Assembly (NCBI GenBank): GCA_028386065.3
Contig: JAKUCV010004237.1
Location: 124,001 to 188,000 of the forward strand
Source: Turnera subulata
Taxonomy: Eukaryota; Streptophyta; Magnoliopsida; Malpighiales; Passifloraceae
Reading direction: 5' to 3'
Length of the DNA: 64,000 nucleotides
The stretch's first letter is position 1. Each line of letters starts with the position of its first letter. Below, one piece after another: positions 1 through 12,605 of the stretch. The notes beneath the pieces were generated by a model. That model worked only from the letters and a program-made list of their open reading frames with translations. It had not been told where the DNA came from and made no database searches. The position numbers and the translations under genes are program-made.

Positions 1-2428
1 AGTCTCAAGAGAATGCATTTCTAACATTCTAATATTTAAGCAAAACGATTTTGGTGTGTGTAGTAAAACTACAATGACCATCATTAATTGGAAGGTTGTT
101 CTACTAACATGAAACAAGTTAAATGGTATATACAAGTAGCTGGAGCATAATAAAATTTCAGGAAACGGGATTTACTTGTCCAGGTCGAGGCAATCGACAT
201 CCAAGGATAGAACTCTGAATCATCTCCACATTAACAGTCTGTCCCCCGATATTGTATGCAGCCTGAAGCATAGGAAAAATAAGTTTATGAAAATGATGTA
301 ATGCTATGTAATTTCCTGCTTTTAGGTAATGAGATAAGCTTTTATCACCTTGAGTGCTAGAGATATCCTTTTTCCACTATTCTGTGGAATACCATAAACC
401 AAATATGCCTGCATGCAACAGGACACATTCAGCTGTTATTAAGAATGTGAGCAAAAACACACAATGAAGATTGCATGTTACTCTTTTAATAAACAAGGCT
501 ACATATCCTCAATTAGTTGCAGTATTTACATGCATCACTAGTGCATTATGCACGTTGATCCAAAAGGCAAGCTTTTCTTCGTGATTCATCTTTCTAGGAT
601 TAACCACCTCTAGCCGCGTAACAAGCGACCTGAAATGTAATGCAAGAAGGGCAACTGTCAGGGCAACAAATCTTGAAGTCACATGTCATCACATTTGCCA
701 TTAGGATCCAGATTATATTGGACTATACAATCAAATGCGCTAGCGAATTTCATGTTATATGAGAATTTATCTCAACCTTCACATGTTGCATAGGCTAATT
801 AAGTTAGTTGAACTTGGAAATTAGTGCATTGATCAGGCTCACCGAAAATCATGTAGCCTATTTTGCATATCCTTTAACTTGTGATTTTCTCTGCAAATGC
901 ATTCCACCTTTGCCATTGTGCAGTATGGTCCACTGAACTCCTTGGACTCTCCAATGTGGAAAGGGTTGTCAAGAGATGAATTGAAGGAGGAAATTCTGCA
1001 CTGTGGACTCCACATATCACTTTGTGATGGAAACTCAGTTGGGGATGAAGAGGCTGAAATGGGAGAGGAAGTGCTATCAGGATTGATCAAAGGTGGGTCT
1101 GCAAGTTCACAGTATATGGCAGATATGAGCTTGACCATCTCCTCAGAAATCCAATTTGGTGACTCAAAAACACCATTTCTAACTCGTGATCCCAGATGAT
1201 CAGCCAGGCTGCTTGCGTTCAAAGCATCATCCTGCGTTAGACAACAGAAATAGTGCCACAAAGTTACAGATAGTTATGAAACCACTGCAGGAACACCTTC
1301 TGTGGAGATTCAAAGTGATCAAGTTACCTCCAACATCGACAGGGGGAGTGAATGGTATGAGTCTAGTGCTCTAGCTATAGATTTCAATGGAGGGCTTCCA
1401 CCCGAGCGTTGTGACATAGAAGAGTGGCACCTGTAGATACCACTATCTAACCACTTTCCTAGACCTGAATTAGATCCATGCACCTCCTTGTGTGGATTTC
1501 CTTTGGAGTTTTGAACTGATGTATGAGTAACAGAACTATTTGTTTCTGACATGATGTCATGTGCAGAAACTAGTGGAAAGTTTGCTTTATTTACAACTGA
1601 ATTCTTTTCTAACACCTCATCCTTGGCTGATGAGGGTGGAACTTGTTGATCAAATGTCTTCCTATACAGACAGAGAAGATATCTCTCCAAATATGCTACT
1701 TCCAGTTCCAATACTGCTATTTCTTTGATGAGTTTCTCTGCAGGCTGCCAACAAAATACAAGAGTGCCATGTTTGTGAGAAACAACAATGTTGATTCCAT
1801 CCCTAGCCACAAGGTTTTCCATATGAAACATGGAAAATTGTACTTTATTCTGCCATCAGATGAGAAGATATTACCATGGGAATTGACTTATCAGCCATGA
1901 GGTCAATGGAAAAAGGCCCACTAGTTAGTGCCTTCTCCAGTGCATGGCGTATCACAAACTGGTCCTGTAATTGGCCTTGAAGCTCCAAAATCTGCCCCAA
2001 GAAATTGAACCCAGTAAATAAACATACTTGGAGCCTGTCAAACTGAATGTAGTTGAACAACATATAGGGCAGACTTCCCCTGTGCTTCCTTGATCAGTTA
2101 TATATTTCACTTTTTTAAGCATTGGCAAATCCTAGAAACTGAAAACTAACTTATCTTTTCAGATTTTTGTTTTGAGCTTTCAATAAACGGCCTATGTGTT
2201 ACTCTTTAAGCCCTCAATATACAGAGAGGAAAGAAGCAGAAACAGAAACAGGGGTGTTTTAAAGTTTGATACAAATTCAACATATGGTTCTTCATTAGTT
2301 TAACAGAAGCTATACATAAGATCAAAAGGTAAGCTGAGATTTGCACCTCTTCCTTCAAAGCATTCTGAACCTCTGTTTTGGAAGTTTGCATTTTCTTGGC
2401 CATAATATAATCCTCCATCCCTTTTCTT
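1..2428 (-). CDS. DUF547 / MIP1-type leucine-zipper protein, 3' part, cut by the window edge
   Basis: The minus strand carries seven exons joined by GT-AG introns: 2428-2347, 1991-1875, 1737-1328, 1231-843, 630-539, 408-349 and 262-176. The coding then runs off the window. In order they give a coiled-coil segment (exons 1-3, with ILELQGQLQDQF and KEIAVLELEVAYLERYL), a serine-rich linker, the block VRNGVFESPNWISEEMVK, and the start of the DUF547 domain (HEEKLAFWINVHNAL, then VYGIPQNSGKR and GGQTVNVEMIQSSILGCRL). This order is typical of plant proteins named ternary complex factor MIP1 leucine-zipper/DUF547. Their biochemical role is not established. All seven exons stay open and the phases checked agree, so the gene looks functional. 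The N-terminal exon is not certain; the first listed exon starts inside a codon, so coding must begin further right. A candidate exon is at 3262-3338. Confidence 0.85.
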
Positions 2429-3261
2429 CTGTAAAATTAACAAAGTTAAAAGTCTTAAAACAACTGAACCTTACCAGAGTTGGAGACTCCAGTGAAGTTT
2501 CAGGGAATTTAGTTTCACAAATGTTAGAGCTAACTACAAACAGCAAGTACTTACCAACTGAAGTTGATGAGAAGCTTTAGGATGCTGCTTGATTCTTGTT
2601 TCTCAACGTCTCCTTGAGGTGGATCACTGAATCACTGTTAATGAGGAGAAAAGAAAATAGCCATAAAACAGTCAAGAGTCAGTTAAATGACAAGCGAACT
2701 TCAATACTTTTGTTGTCATCTGTCACCTACTAGGCTGTTGCTATGGTGAAAGATACACAAAAGCTTGGATGATCATTTTCAGTGAGTGGAAAAGAGATGT
2801 GATGAACAAGGAAACACTCTACACATCTGGAGTTATACAAAAAGAAAACAAAAAGACAGAAATCATTGTATAAGACCAAAGGACAATCCCATAGGTTAGG
2901 TGTTGTCTAAAACAATCAGAAGGTATGACTAGGAAAATACCAAGGTAGAAACTGCAATTTGCAGGCAGTTCCCATATCAAGTATCACAGTATATTGAATC
3001 TAGTTTTAGCATCTATAATCTATATTACACCCTGACCCATCATAAAACAGGCAACATGGAGAAGTGTGAATATAGAAAACTACACTACCAAATAAATAAT
3101 GTCAATGTTATGAAGACTGTGTACATGATGCAGCAATGTTAGGTGTGCATGGCTTGGATAAAGCCAATACCTATTTCCACAAAGGGCAAAAGGCATCAAT
3201 CAAATGTCTTGCATTTAGTATGGATATCAAGCTGCAATTACTTAAGAGGAAGAAAATATAC

Positions 3262-3338
3262 CTGTTGGAGCACTTGTGGCTTGAGAATCCTTCGATGAAC
3301 TGGAAGGGGCTTCAAAAGTTGAACAAACCCGCCACTAC
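3262..3338 (-). other. candidate upstream exon of the DUF547/MIP1 gene
   Basis: A 77-base stretch on the minus strand is bounded by a good acceptor (ATGCAG at its 5' side) and a GTATAT donor. It is open for 25 codons and reads SGGFVQLLKPLPVHRRILKP and onward. Its phase does not join directly to the exon at 2428, so at least one more exon between about 2550 and 2640 would be needed. It could instead be an untranslated exon. I do not recognise the peptide. Confidence 0.3.
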
Positions 3339-6263
3339 CTGCATAGTATGCCAACAAACAAAAATATTATTTAGGCCCACAGTGAATTTTCGCTGGTACA
3401 GCATTAAATGCAGCATATACTAGCAGAAGGTATTGACAAGTACCAGGCAAAGAAATAATGGACTACATAAAGGAAAATTCCAAGAAACATTAAATAGTAA
3501 CAGAATAAATCCCTGCTTGTACAAAATAGACACCTCACTGCATGGAAGGAGACCACTCACACACGGATGGGTTATTATAAAAAGATGCACCAGAAGAACT
3601 ATACAGAGGTTGCAAGAGGTAAATGTGTTATGGCTTGGTCATTCCTAATTACAACCCCCAAAGAGATATCTGTCCTTTCTATTTTACTTGTTCTCTTTTC
3701 TCAATCGATCTAGTTGTCCTATTGATATATATGGAACATATACGACTATGTATGGAGCTTAGGGAATATTGGAGAACATCCTTGTGTAGTATATACAGCT
3801 ACACAAGTGCTGCATTATCACAGCAGATAGTGCTTTAAAGGGTTGTCATTTTTTTTGACTAGTCCCTTTGTCCTAGAAAGCAATGCCACCTCTGAAGCTT
3901 TTGCCATATGGTGGGCTTTTTGCATTGCATGAAAAGAAGCAAATCAGTTGCTGGCTTTACCTTAGGTTGAAGGTGATGGTTAAAAGGTATTCAAAAAGGA
4001 AGAAAGAGACAAGAAACAAAGAGGTGCTGCTTTCATATATAGCAAGAGCTCATGGGATTTGGGCTTCAAACAAAATTTAAACTTTGCACCTCATATGGCT
4101 TTTATGCCAACAAACTTTGAAAGCATGCATATAATATTACTAAGAGATAGGACACCATCGTTTGTCGTGCCAATATATCATCATCAAGAGTAGTATCACG
4201 TATAATTAACCAAATTACTGATATGTTATACCGGCAAAAGAAAAATAATCAACCAAATTACTAGCCTAGCTTGCAAGCCGGCCGTTCGCTTCTTAACATT
4301 AAGGCCATATATACCTATACAGCATGCATTGTTACTTCTAATGCACAAACAAGAGCATGGAAATTTAGTGAACTCTCTTTTGCAGCCCAGCTGGAAAAAT
4401 GGTTACAGATTAAAACCAGCATTCTGCCTTCTCCGATAGACAGAGTCTTCATGATTTTACTAACAAACGCAAATGAAGCACACTGCTATTGTTAATTTAT
4501 TTTCAATTTTTTTAGTGCTAAGAAGAATTAATTTTGTTAGTGAACATCCATGATGAGTGTACTTGCTCAACCTAATAACTTTTAGAATTATATCTCACCA
4601 ACCAATCCTTCCTGAAAGACAATATCTTTAATTTCCTATTGTAAAAATGAACATAAGCTCTCACTTCATAATAATGCACAAATGAAGTGTGTTATGTTAC
4701 ATGACAAATAACGATCTTACATGATATTCCTCTTTGTCCTTTGTAACAAAGAAAACAAAGGAGCAATTTATCATGTATGTCATATATTTGTTCCAATCAT
4801 AGAATGAAAGGATGCTATAGCTAGCTAGCTAGCAACTTTCTGCACTCGTGAGGAATTAATCATGGTGGTGGAGTTCTTTCCTACAAAACTAAAAGCGGGC
4901 AGCACTTAGGAACTAAAGCTAAAGCAACCTCAAAAGGGCTGAAAGGTTGAGGTCAAAGGATTTGCATGGAATGTTTGATATGAAATGACTGGGTTTGGTG
5001 GGCTTACACCCAATATTGCCCTAACGTCCTTTCTGGATGAATTTGGATACAACCCCATAAGGGACTCTTTTTGTCTAGTCAACATACTTGTTGGTAGGAA
5101 AAGCTTCTTGCCTTTTATTTTGAACAGAGTGCCACACACTTGGATTGAATTAAACCAGAAAATAAATTGAAAAATTGAAATAGCTAGCAACATTGAGGAT
5201 TACTGTTTACCATTTCCTACCCCTAAAATTTTCTATGGGATTTGACACAGCAAATTTTGACTAGAGGGTTAATTGCAGGTATAGCTTGTTATTGTGGAAA
5301 TAAAAGAGAGAACCGAAGAAAAAAAATAAAAACTGCATTGGTGTGTACTTCTAGACGAAGCACTGGAGCATCTAGACGCACCTGAGGTAGGAGACGTTAA
5401 TTAATTATGTTGTCAATGGATGACTGATTTTTGACTGGTGTTCTGTATCTCAAGAAGTTTCTAACTTGTATCAGAGCAAATGGTCAATCTTTAAAAACCA
5501 GTACTATCATTATTATCATAATCATTCAGGCATCGAGTACATAAACCTATATAAACAATCTGCTCCTCTCGAGTAACCCAAGCATCAAATTTTAGAGGAA
5601 CCAGCAGTTCGATGCTTCAGGGCTTTTTAAAATCTCGACACAGGCTAGGTTGTCGGCTTTTATAAAAAAACCACAAGAAACAAAAATTTCACAGAATCGA
5701 AAGCCTATGGACTAAAAGCTTCAACGACAACTTGTTTTGAATAGTCACTTGTAGAATTTCATAATATTTACGGGGCATCAGGATTATTCTAGCATTATCA
5801 GTCTGATACTATGAGCCTATTAATTAATGAACAACATGAAGTTTCTAATTTGGTTTGAGATGGTAAGTCAGCCACTAAAATTGCACTTCCCTAAGGAGCT
5901 CATCCACCCAGAAAAAAAAAAAAACAGTAATAATAGGGAAGACAGACAATATGGCCTCGTTGTTGAGAAACCCAGGCATCAATTTTTCCAATGGAAACTG
6001 ACAGACATGCTTCATTGTTGATTTAAAAAGCTAGAGTTGCATTTATTGCATTTTCTTTAACCGAAAACGAACAAAAATCTCCGCAAACTTCTAAACCATT
6101 AAATTGAGTGCATCACCATAGGAGTACTATTTAATTACCATCTCCGGAAGACCACATTTGGAGATGTGCCCTTAGTCGGTTCTATATAACCTTGAGATCA
6201 GGAATGATCAAATTAAAATTAGATTGAAAGGTCAACTAGCTATAGTATCGTCAACAACATCAG
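3339..6263. other. no gene recognised (probable upstream region of the DUF547/MIP1 gene)
   Basis: AT-rich single-copy-looking sequence with only short chance ORFs on both strands. No family motif, splice pattern, RNA gene or terminal repeat was recognised. It presumably holds the promoter and any 5' UTR exons of the minus-strand gene to its left. Confidence 0.5.
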
Positions 6264-6278
6264 ATTTGCATAAAAAAA

Positions 6279-6380
6279 CCAATGGGCTTGTAGCTCATTG
6301 GCACTCTTGTGTCAAAAGCACAAGAGGGGTGAGGTCTTGGGTTCGAGTCTCACTCTCCTCGACTAGAATCAAAAAAAAAA
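6279..6380 (+). mobile_element. short tRNA-derived SINE with target-site duplication
   Basis: A body of about 102 bases starts near CCAATGGGCTTG. It contains a pol III A box (TAGCTCATTGGC, 6291-6302) and a B box (GGTTCGAGTCT, 6340-6350), and ends in a 10-A tail. The flanks are near-identical: ATTTGCATA plus A-run at 6264-6278 and again from 6381 with one mismatch. tRNA-like promoter boxes, an A tail and long flanking duplications together define a SINE. The part after the B box is only about 30 bases, so the element is very short. I cannot assign it to a named family. Confidence 0.8.
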
Positions 6381-6429
6381 ATTTGCATACAAAAAATAAT
6401 CATACAAGCATTGCAATGCTCCATTCCAA

Positions 6430-9056
6430 GAGAACTCTGTTTCACACAAATCACCATGATTCCTAAAGGTAGGAATCCAGAGTCCATTCAAGGGTACGGG
6501 CCGATAAGCCTGTGTAACACTGCTTATAAGGTGTAGGCCAAGTGCATCGCAAATCGCCTCAAAGAATCCCTGTCTGGTTTGATTTCAGAGAGACAAAGTG
6601 CGTTCATCCCTGGGAGGCTTATATCGGATAACGTCCTTATTGTGTTTGAGATGATGCATACGCTGAAGCGTAGGAAAAAAGATAAGTCCGGGGTTTTTTC
6701 TCTGAAAATCAACAAGGCTAAGGCCTATGATCGAGTAGAATTGTGCTATTTGGAGGCAGTTATGCGGAGCATGGGTATGGACGAAGCCACAAATCAAAGG
6801 ATAATGCAGGGGACCTATTCGATGAAGGTAAACCAGGATTTCTCTGCCACCATTGTGCCTAGTCTTGGTCTTAGGCAGGGAGATCCCTTATCTCCCTACC
6901 TATTCTTGTTCTTCTCGGAAGGGCTGTCAATGTAATTGTTTGATAACACAGAGAGGAGGGGTGAACTTGAAAGTTTTGGTGTGTGCAACGGGGCGCCGAA
7001 AATTTTGCATCTGCTTTTTGCAGACGATTGCATGGTTTTTTTGGTAGCTTCGCTTAGGAGTGCATGGGCTGTGAAAGCTGTGCTTAACCCATACCAACTT
7101 CTATCGGGCTAAATACTAAACCTTAGTAAGTCTTCAATTCAGTTCAGTCCTAATTGTGCGGAGGAGCTTAAAACTGGAAGCAAAGAAATCTTGGGGATTA
7201 GCCAAGAGGGCTGTCATGATCGATATCTCGGCCTCCCCCCTCTTATAGGTCGAGCAAAGCAAGCAACTTTCCAGGATATTAAGGATAAAGTCTGGTGTAG
7301 ACTTAAGAGTTGGAAAGGATTACTTCTGTCCAAAGCTGGGAAAGAAATCCTAATTAAGTCTGTTGCTCAAGCCGTACCTGCTTATGCAATAGGGGTTTTT
7401 AAAATCCCGGGTGGCCTGTGTCATGATCTGAATGCCATGACCGCTAATTTTTGGTGGGGAAGCGCAGGGGATGCAGAGAAGATGCACTGGTCAAGCTGGG
7501 GTGATCTTTGCGAACCGAAGAGCAGAGGAGGTTTAGGTTTTAGAGACCTCAAGAGCTTCAATCTTTCTCTCCTTGCCAAACAAGGATGGCGACTCATACA
7601 AGCCCCGGATTCGCTTTGTGCACGGGTGCTGAAGGCACGGTATTTTCCCAACCATGATTTTCTAGAGGCGCAGATTGGTAATCGCCCATCTTACATGTGG
7701 CGTAGCATTCTGCTTGGACGGGATACCCTGTAAAAAGGACTACTTAGAGTGGTGGGTAACGGCACCTTTACCCGCATCATGAAGGACCCCTGGATACCGA
7801 GGCCTGCTTGCTTCAGACCTGTTCGCTTCTGCCGTGAGATTGGGGAAGCCGACTTGGTAAGTTCTCTGATACTTGACCTTCCGCCAAGATGGGATGAGCA
7901 GAAGGTCCGACAATTGTTTACCCCTCCGGATGTTGATAAGGTTCTGAAGTTGCCACTAAGTTGCTGCAATAAAACGGACCAGTGGTGTTGGTTTTTCAGT
8001 AAGAATGGGGTCTTCTTGGTCAAGAGTACCTATCACGCCGAAATTTCATCACAGGAGGGAAACGTGCAGGCCTCCTCATCTTCGCCTCATAGTTTCAATT
8101 GGTTTTTTATCTGGGACTTGCCAGTGCCGAACAAAATTAAACATTTTTGCTGGAGGCTTATGAAGAATATTCTTCCCGTTAAACAGATGCTAAAGCAGAG
8201 GCACATCACCCTCGAGGCTTATTGTGAATGATGTTTGGACGATGAAGAATCGGTGTTTCATGCGATTATATCTTGTCCCGCTTCTTCTGCTATCTGGGCT
8301 TGCACTCCTTGGCCGGATATTGCTCAACAACCTCTCGGGATTTCACCCATGGACTGGTGGGAAAGTCTCATTCGATCTAGGGGCAAGACAGTTGCAGCGG
8401 AAATCCTTACCACTGCTTGGTCGATCTGGTATGAAAGGAATTCTGTTAGAGTGAATATGGTGTCTAAAGCTCCTCTGCAGGTTGCTGCTTTCGCCAAGGA
8501 TTACTTTATGAGTTTTTCTGCTGTTTGGGCTCAATCTAGGCCCTCTTCTCCACCGATACCCACCCCGTTGAAGTGGGAAGTGCCACCCTCGGGCTTCCTC
8601 AAGCTGAACTCTGATGCAGCTGTATTTGAGGAAATTCAGTGTGGCGGTATTGGTTGTGTAGCTAGAAATGACAGAGGCAAGTTTCTTTCGGCGTTTTCCT
8701 TGAGGATTAGGGGATGCACAGACCCCTTAATGTTGGAGGCCTTGGCTGTAAGGGAAGTTGTCAGATGAGCGCAGTGCCTAGAGGTCACACATCTCCTTGT
8801 AGAGACGGACTCTCTCAAAGTGAGGACCGGGGTGAAGTCTGTGGATGAAGACCGATCTGCTTTTGGAGTTGTGATTTCAGATATTAAATAGTTGTCCCTT
8901 TCTTTTGCTCATTTTGTATGTCAGTTTAGGCCGAGATCTTGTAATAGAGTAGCTAATGAGCTGGCTCATATGGCTAAACTTTGTAATGTTTGTTATATCC
9001 CCCCTATGCGCATTTGGGATCTCCTGGGGGAGGACTGTGCCACTTTTCATCTTTAA
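6430..9056 (+). pseudogene. L1-like LINE ORF2 remnant: reverse transcriptase, zf-RVT, RNase H
   Basis: The conceptual reading gives reverse-transcriptase blocks in order: NPESIQGYGPISLCN, ERQSAFIPGRLISDN, LGLRQGDPLSPYLF and the catalytic FADD (7017-7028). Next come the LSKAGKEILIKSV and WWGSAGDAEKMHW thumb-type blocks, the zf-RVT region, and a C-terminal RNase H (LKLNSDAAVF, VETDS, NRVANELAHMAK). The frame is broken by stops near 6537, 7110, 7731, 8229, 8766 and 8889 and by frame changes near 6935. The endonuclease half is missing, so the copy is 5'-truncated, as LINE copies often are. It ends in a stop at about 9056, followed by an AT-rich tail. It is an inactive retrotransposon and not a host gene. 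Confidence 0.9.
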
Positions 9057-9147
9057 TGGAAATTATGGCTCATGCTAGCTTTTTATCATAAAATAAAAAT
9101 GCGTGTACCAAAAAGAATATATATAACAAAAAGATTTATAATTTTTT

Positions 9148-9284
9148 TAAAAAATTATAACTTCATCAAGCTAGCTCAATCAACGATTATCTATCTATTC
9201 ACTTTGAAGTTCAAAAACTTAAATTACAGGTCAAATTAAGAAGCATGTACTAGTCAAACATGTAGTAGCTAGGTTTGGGTGTTC
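9148..9284. repeat. first copy of a ~170-bp tandem duplication (split by the hAT-like element)
   Basis: This block matches 10228-10363 almost base for base, with one difference noted (ACAGGTCAAAT against ACAGGGCAAAT). The rest of the unit, starting CTTGGAGATTGCATAACG, lies after the inserted element at about 10199-10229. The two halves are therefore one repeat unit pulled apart by the insertion. Confidence 0.8.
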
Positions 9285-9292
9285 CATTCTTG

Positions 9293-10195
9293 AAGAGACG
9301 GATCCACAGTGTAGTCACCGTAGGCAGGTGACTACACTGGGTTCCAATAATAAAACATTAGCTTCCTAGATTTTAGCCCTAAAACTCTAGATTTTAGCCT
9401 TAAAACTCTCTAATTTGCTTATTTTGCCTACACTAGATAGCCCGTAAGATATTTTCTTTTGGACTAATTGGATATGCTTTTAAGATGAGAAGAAAATCTA
9501 TGATACGAATTAAAGTTTAGAGGTGGACTTTTTAATATTTTAATTACCATAAGCTGCTCCATGTTTTCTTTTTTAAAAAAAGTTTATATCTTGGTCTTAT
9601 GGGTTTGGTACGTGACAAATGTACCAATAAATGATCAAGACTAATAATTTGAGCGTCATGAACAAATTATTTAAGTATGAACTGATGTTCATATTCATGT
9701 ATTTTTTTTTTTGAGAAAATGTATTTTCTTTTAAGATCATATTCATACATATTTAATTTATAATTCCCAAAAAATTATATATTCACAATTGTATTTTGTT
9801 GCTCTCTTTTTTCCTTCATTAACTTTTTTCCTTCATTAACTGAATGGTGTAATATACTAACTAATAAAAATATGATTTGTTTTCAAGTATGCAAAGATTT
9901 TAAATGATTGTTTAATTATATATGTTGAGAATGATATATTTGATCACATTGAATGAAAAAATTATTCAGTACAAAAATATGAGAACATGTAGAGAACAAT
10001 TGTTACATTTAATTTTTTTTATATCAATCAATTTTGAAAGCCCTCCTACTTTTGCAAGAGTACAACTACAAGCCTATTAATAATTATAACATCTAATTAA
10101 TTTTAACATTTTATTGTGTAATTTTTACATTTATTTAAAGGGTAAGATGCTTTTTTTTTGCCTACACTGAAAAATATTTCTGGATCCGTCCCTGT
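9293..10195. mobile_element. non-autonomous hAT-like DNA transposon (~0.9 kb)
   Basis: The ends are inverted: the left end reads AAGAGACGGATCCA and the right end, reverse-complemented, reads ACAGGGACGGATCCA. A second inverted match (AGTGTAG, then TGCCTACACTG) lies just inside each end. The flanks are 8-bp near-duplicates, CATTCTTG (9285-9292) and CACTCTTG (10196-10203). The unfilled site survives in the second tandem copy as CAGTCTTG, near 10365. An 8-bp duplication with CAGGG-type ends is characteristic of hAT elements. The interior is AT-rich and has no coding ORF, so it needed a transposase from elsewhere. The exact end is uncertain by one base. Confidence 0.75.
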
Positions 10196-10227
10196 CACTC
10201 TTGGAGATTGCATAACGAATTTGTTAT

Positions 10228-10398
10228 TAAAAAATTATAACTTCATCAAGCTAGCTCAATCAACGATTATCTATCTATTCACTTTGAAGTTCAAAAACTT
10301 AAATTACAGGGCAAATTAAGAAGCATGTACTAGTCAAACATGTAGTAGCTAGGTTTGGGTGTTACAGTCTTGGAGATTGCATAACGAATTTGTTATTA
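10228..10398. repeat. second, unfilled copy of the ~170-bp tandem duplication
   Basis: Same sequence as 9148-9284, continuing directly into CAGTCTTGGAGATTGC and TTTGTTATTA. It preserves the empty target site of the hAT-like element present in copy one, which shows that the duplication is older than the insertion. Confidence 0.8.
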
Positions 10399-10984
10399 TC
10401 TTTTTGTTATAAGAACATCAATATTTATTATATATTTAATAAAGGAGATAATGAGAACGATTACAACCATGAAAGGGGCTGGATAACAATCAAAAGATAG
10501 CTGATACAAAGATACTAATGAATACTACTAATGAGTTGTAGTTGTAGTTCGAGTCGTTTTGAGATCGTCAAAGCTAAGGTCATCAGTTCAATATTATCGC
10601 TTTTATTATTCTAAAACAACACAAATTAGTTGTCAATGCATCCATTTCTAACGCAATAATCCCCTGTTGCTACAGCTAGCGAACTAATTATACTCTTTCT
10701 AATAAAGAAAAGAAATTTTATTTCAAAACAATTATGGATAGAACTATAAATCTATTAATGTATTTGACAAGAGGAAAACATATTCAAATTTGCATTTGAT
10801 TTAGTAATTAAAATAAATTCGTTCTTTAACTAATCTTTATTTACTCAATCTTTAATCATTATTTACTCATTCTTTAATCATTAAAATATTAATCAAAGGT
10901 TTTTGGAGGTGAATTCAAAACCGTTCAAACGGACATTGGTAAATGCCCGATAGCATTTTGATTATTTATTTATTTTCTCAATAA
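10399..10984. other. no gene recognised
   Basis: AT-rich sequence between the duplicated block and the long-TIR element. No ORF, terminal repeat or RNA gene was seen. Confidence 0.5.
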
Positions 10985-11050
10985 TGCTAGAATTACTAAC
11001 ATTTTCTTACAAAGAGGAGCGTGTTGCATGGCATATGACACATATGTGTC

Positions 11051-12046
11051 ATGTGCTACAAAGAGGAGTGTGCTACTAGCTTGTTTGCCCGGTGGAAATG
11101 GATCTGGTCCCTTTTGCTCCCACCCCAGATTCGGTTATTCCATTGGAGGCTTAGTCATGATGCTCTAGCCGCCAGGGATAACCTGCTCCATCGTAATGTT
11201 CAGGTCGATCCTCGGTGCCGTCTATGTGCTTCTTCATCCGAATCCAGCCTCCATCTATTTAGAGAATGCTCATGGTCCGGTAAGGTATGGCAGGGTGCTG
11301 CGGTTAATCTCCCCAGGTCTGATGCCACTTCTCCTCGAGATTGGCTGGCAGAGTTGAAAACCCGCCTTGATGTACATGCCTTTGGCTATGCTGTCACCCT
11401 TATGTGGGCCATTTGGAAAGCTCGAAATAATGTTGTTTTCCATGATGTGGTTAGCTCGGTGAATGCTACACTTATTCCAGTAGTGAACTTGTATCAAGAC
11501 TACATTCGGGAGCATCTTCCTAGTGAATTGCAGCCATCCAGGCAAATCCCACGAGCTGTCAAGGGCTGGCAGTCGCCTCCTCTAGGTGTTGTCAAGCTCA
11601 ACTCTGACGTTGCCTGTCAACCTTCTGGTTCTGGGCTGGGTCTGATCGCGAGGAACAGCGAGGGTGGAGTGGTTTTTTGTGGCTTTGAACATATTGCTGG
11701 CACCATTGACCCCCTTGTGGGAGAGGCAAGAGCGGCACTGACTGGTATTCAGCAGGCAATAGATCGTGGTGTTCAGAACTTAGTTTTGGAATCTGATTGT
11801 CAGGTGCTTGTTCTCGCAATACGTCAGAAAGTGTTTCCATGTAACCAGGTTGGCCTTGTTATCCAGGATCTCGTCACAATGATAGACTTTTTTGATAATT
11901 TTTCATGTTTTCATGTTAAACGAACAGCTAATAGGGCTGCTCATCTTTTGGCTTATGTAGGTGCCCGAACCCCTAATACCTCTATGTGGGAAGAAGGCCC
12001 TCTTTCTTGCATTGAACATCTTGTAACCTCTGAAGTTGATTGTTGA
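11051..12046 (+). pseudogene. LINE ORF2 C-terminal module: zf-RVT plus RNase H
   Basis: A 331-codon open frame lacks any reverse-transcriptase core. Residues about 25-75 form the zf-RVT region (LFHWRLSHDALAARDNLL, with RCRLCASSSESSLHLFREC). Residues about 170-310 form an RNase H of the RVT_3 type, with the catalytic-looking series LNSDVA, GEARAALTGI, LESDCQ and RTANRAAHLLA. Homology starts close to the start codon shown, and the upstream codons belong to the TIR flank, so this is the 3' end of a 5'-truncated LINE. A short A run follows at about 12070. The frame is intact over its whole length, which suggests a younger insertion than the LINE at 6430-9056. There is no reason to think it is expressed as a host protein. 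Confidence 0.85.
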
Positions 12047-12605
12047 ATGCTATGAGCTTGGTTGGTTCTAAAAAAATATGCCACGCCCAGTCATCCTTAT
12101 AAAATATATTTTAATTCTTAAACATTAAATTCCATTTCCATCCATTACTTTTATAAAATATATTTTATGTTTTATTTTATTTTTATCAAATATAATTTTC
12201 TAAAAATATATTATTCTTAAATTATATATCCCATTCTTAATCAAACACTGCCTCATCAGTCATCATCCTCGCCTGGAAAATTAAAAATTTCTTATGATCC
12301 GGTTGTTAATAAAATCATGGCAGTGCCTCGCATCGGATAAAAAAAAATGGTTCCATGGGATTTAATATATTTTGTTAACAAATTAGATTGCCGTGAACGA
12401 ATGACTTGGTAAGGAGGAAATTCTCAATCCACCATTGCACAACTCCACTAGATAGCAGCCGCCCCGCTTGATCGATAGCGAACAAGGAAGAGCAACGCTA
12501 GCCGATGCCTTGCTTGGTTCTGTGCAATTAGACCTGTAGCTTTTTTTTGGTTAAGAACCAGATCTGTGACTTTAGACGCTATGAGTCGCCGTTGCACTAT
12601 GAGTT

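Noticed and set aside
4930..5193. Overlapping ORFs on both strands (87 and 61 codons)
   Set aside because: Mutually antisense, no recognisable domain, no splice or promoter context.
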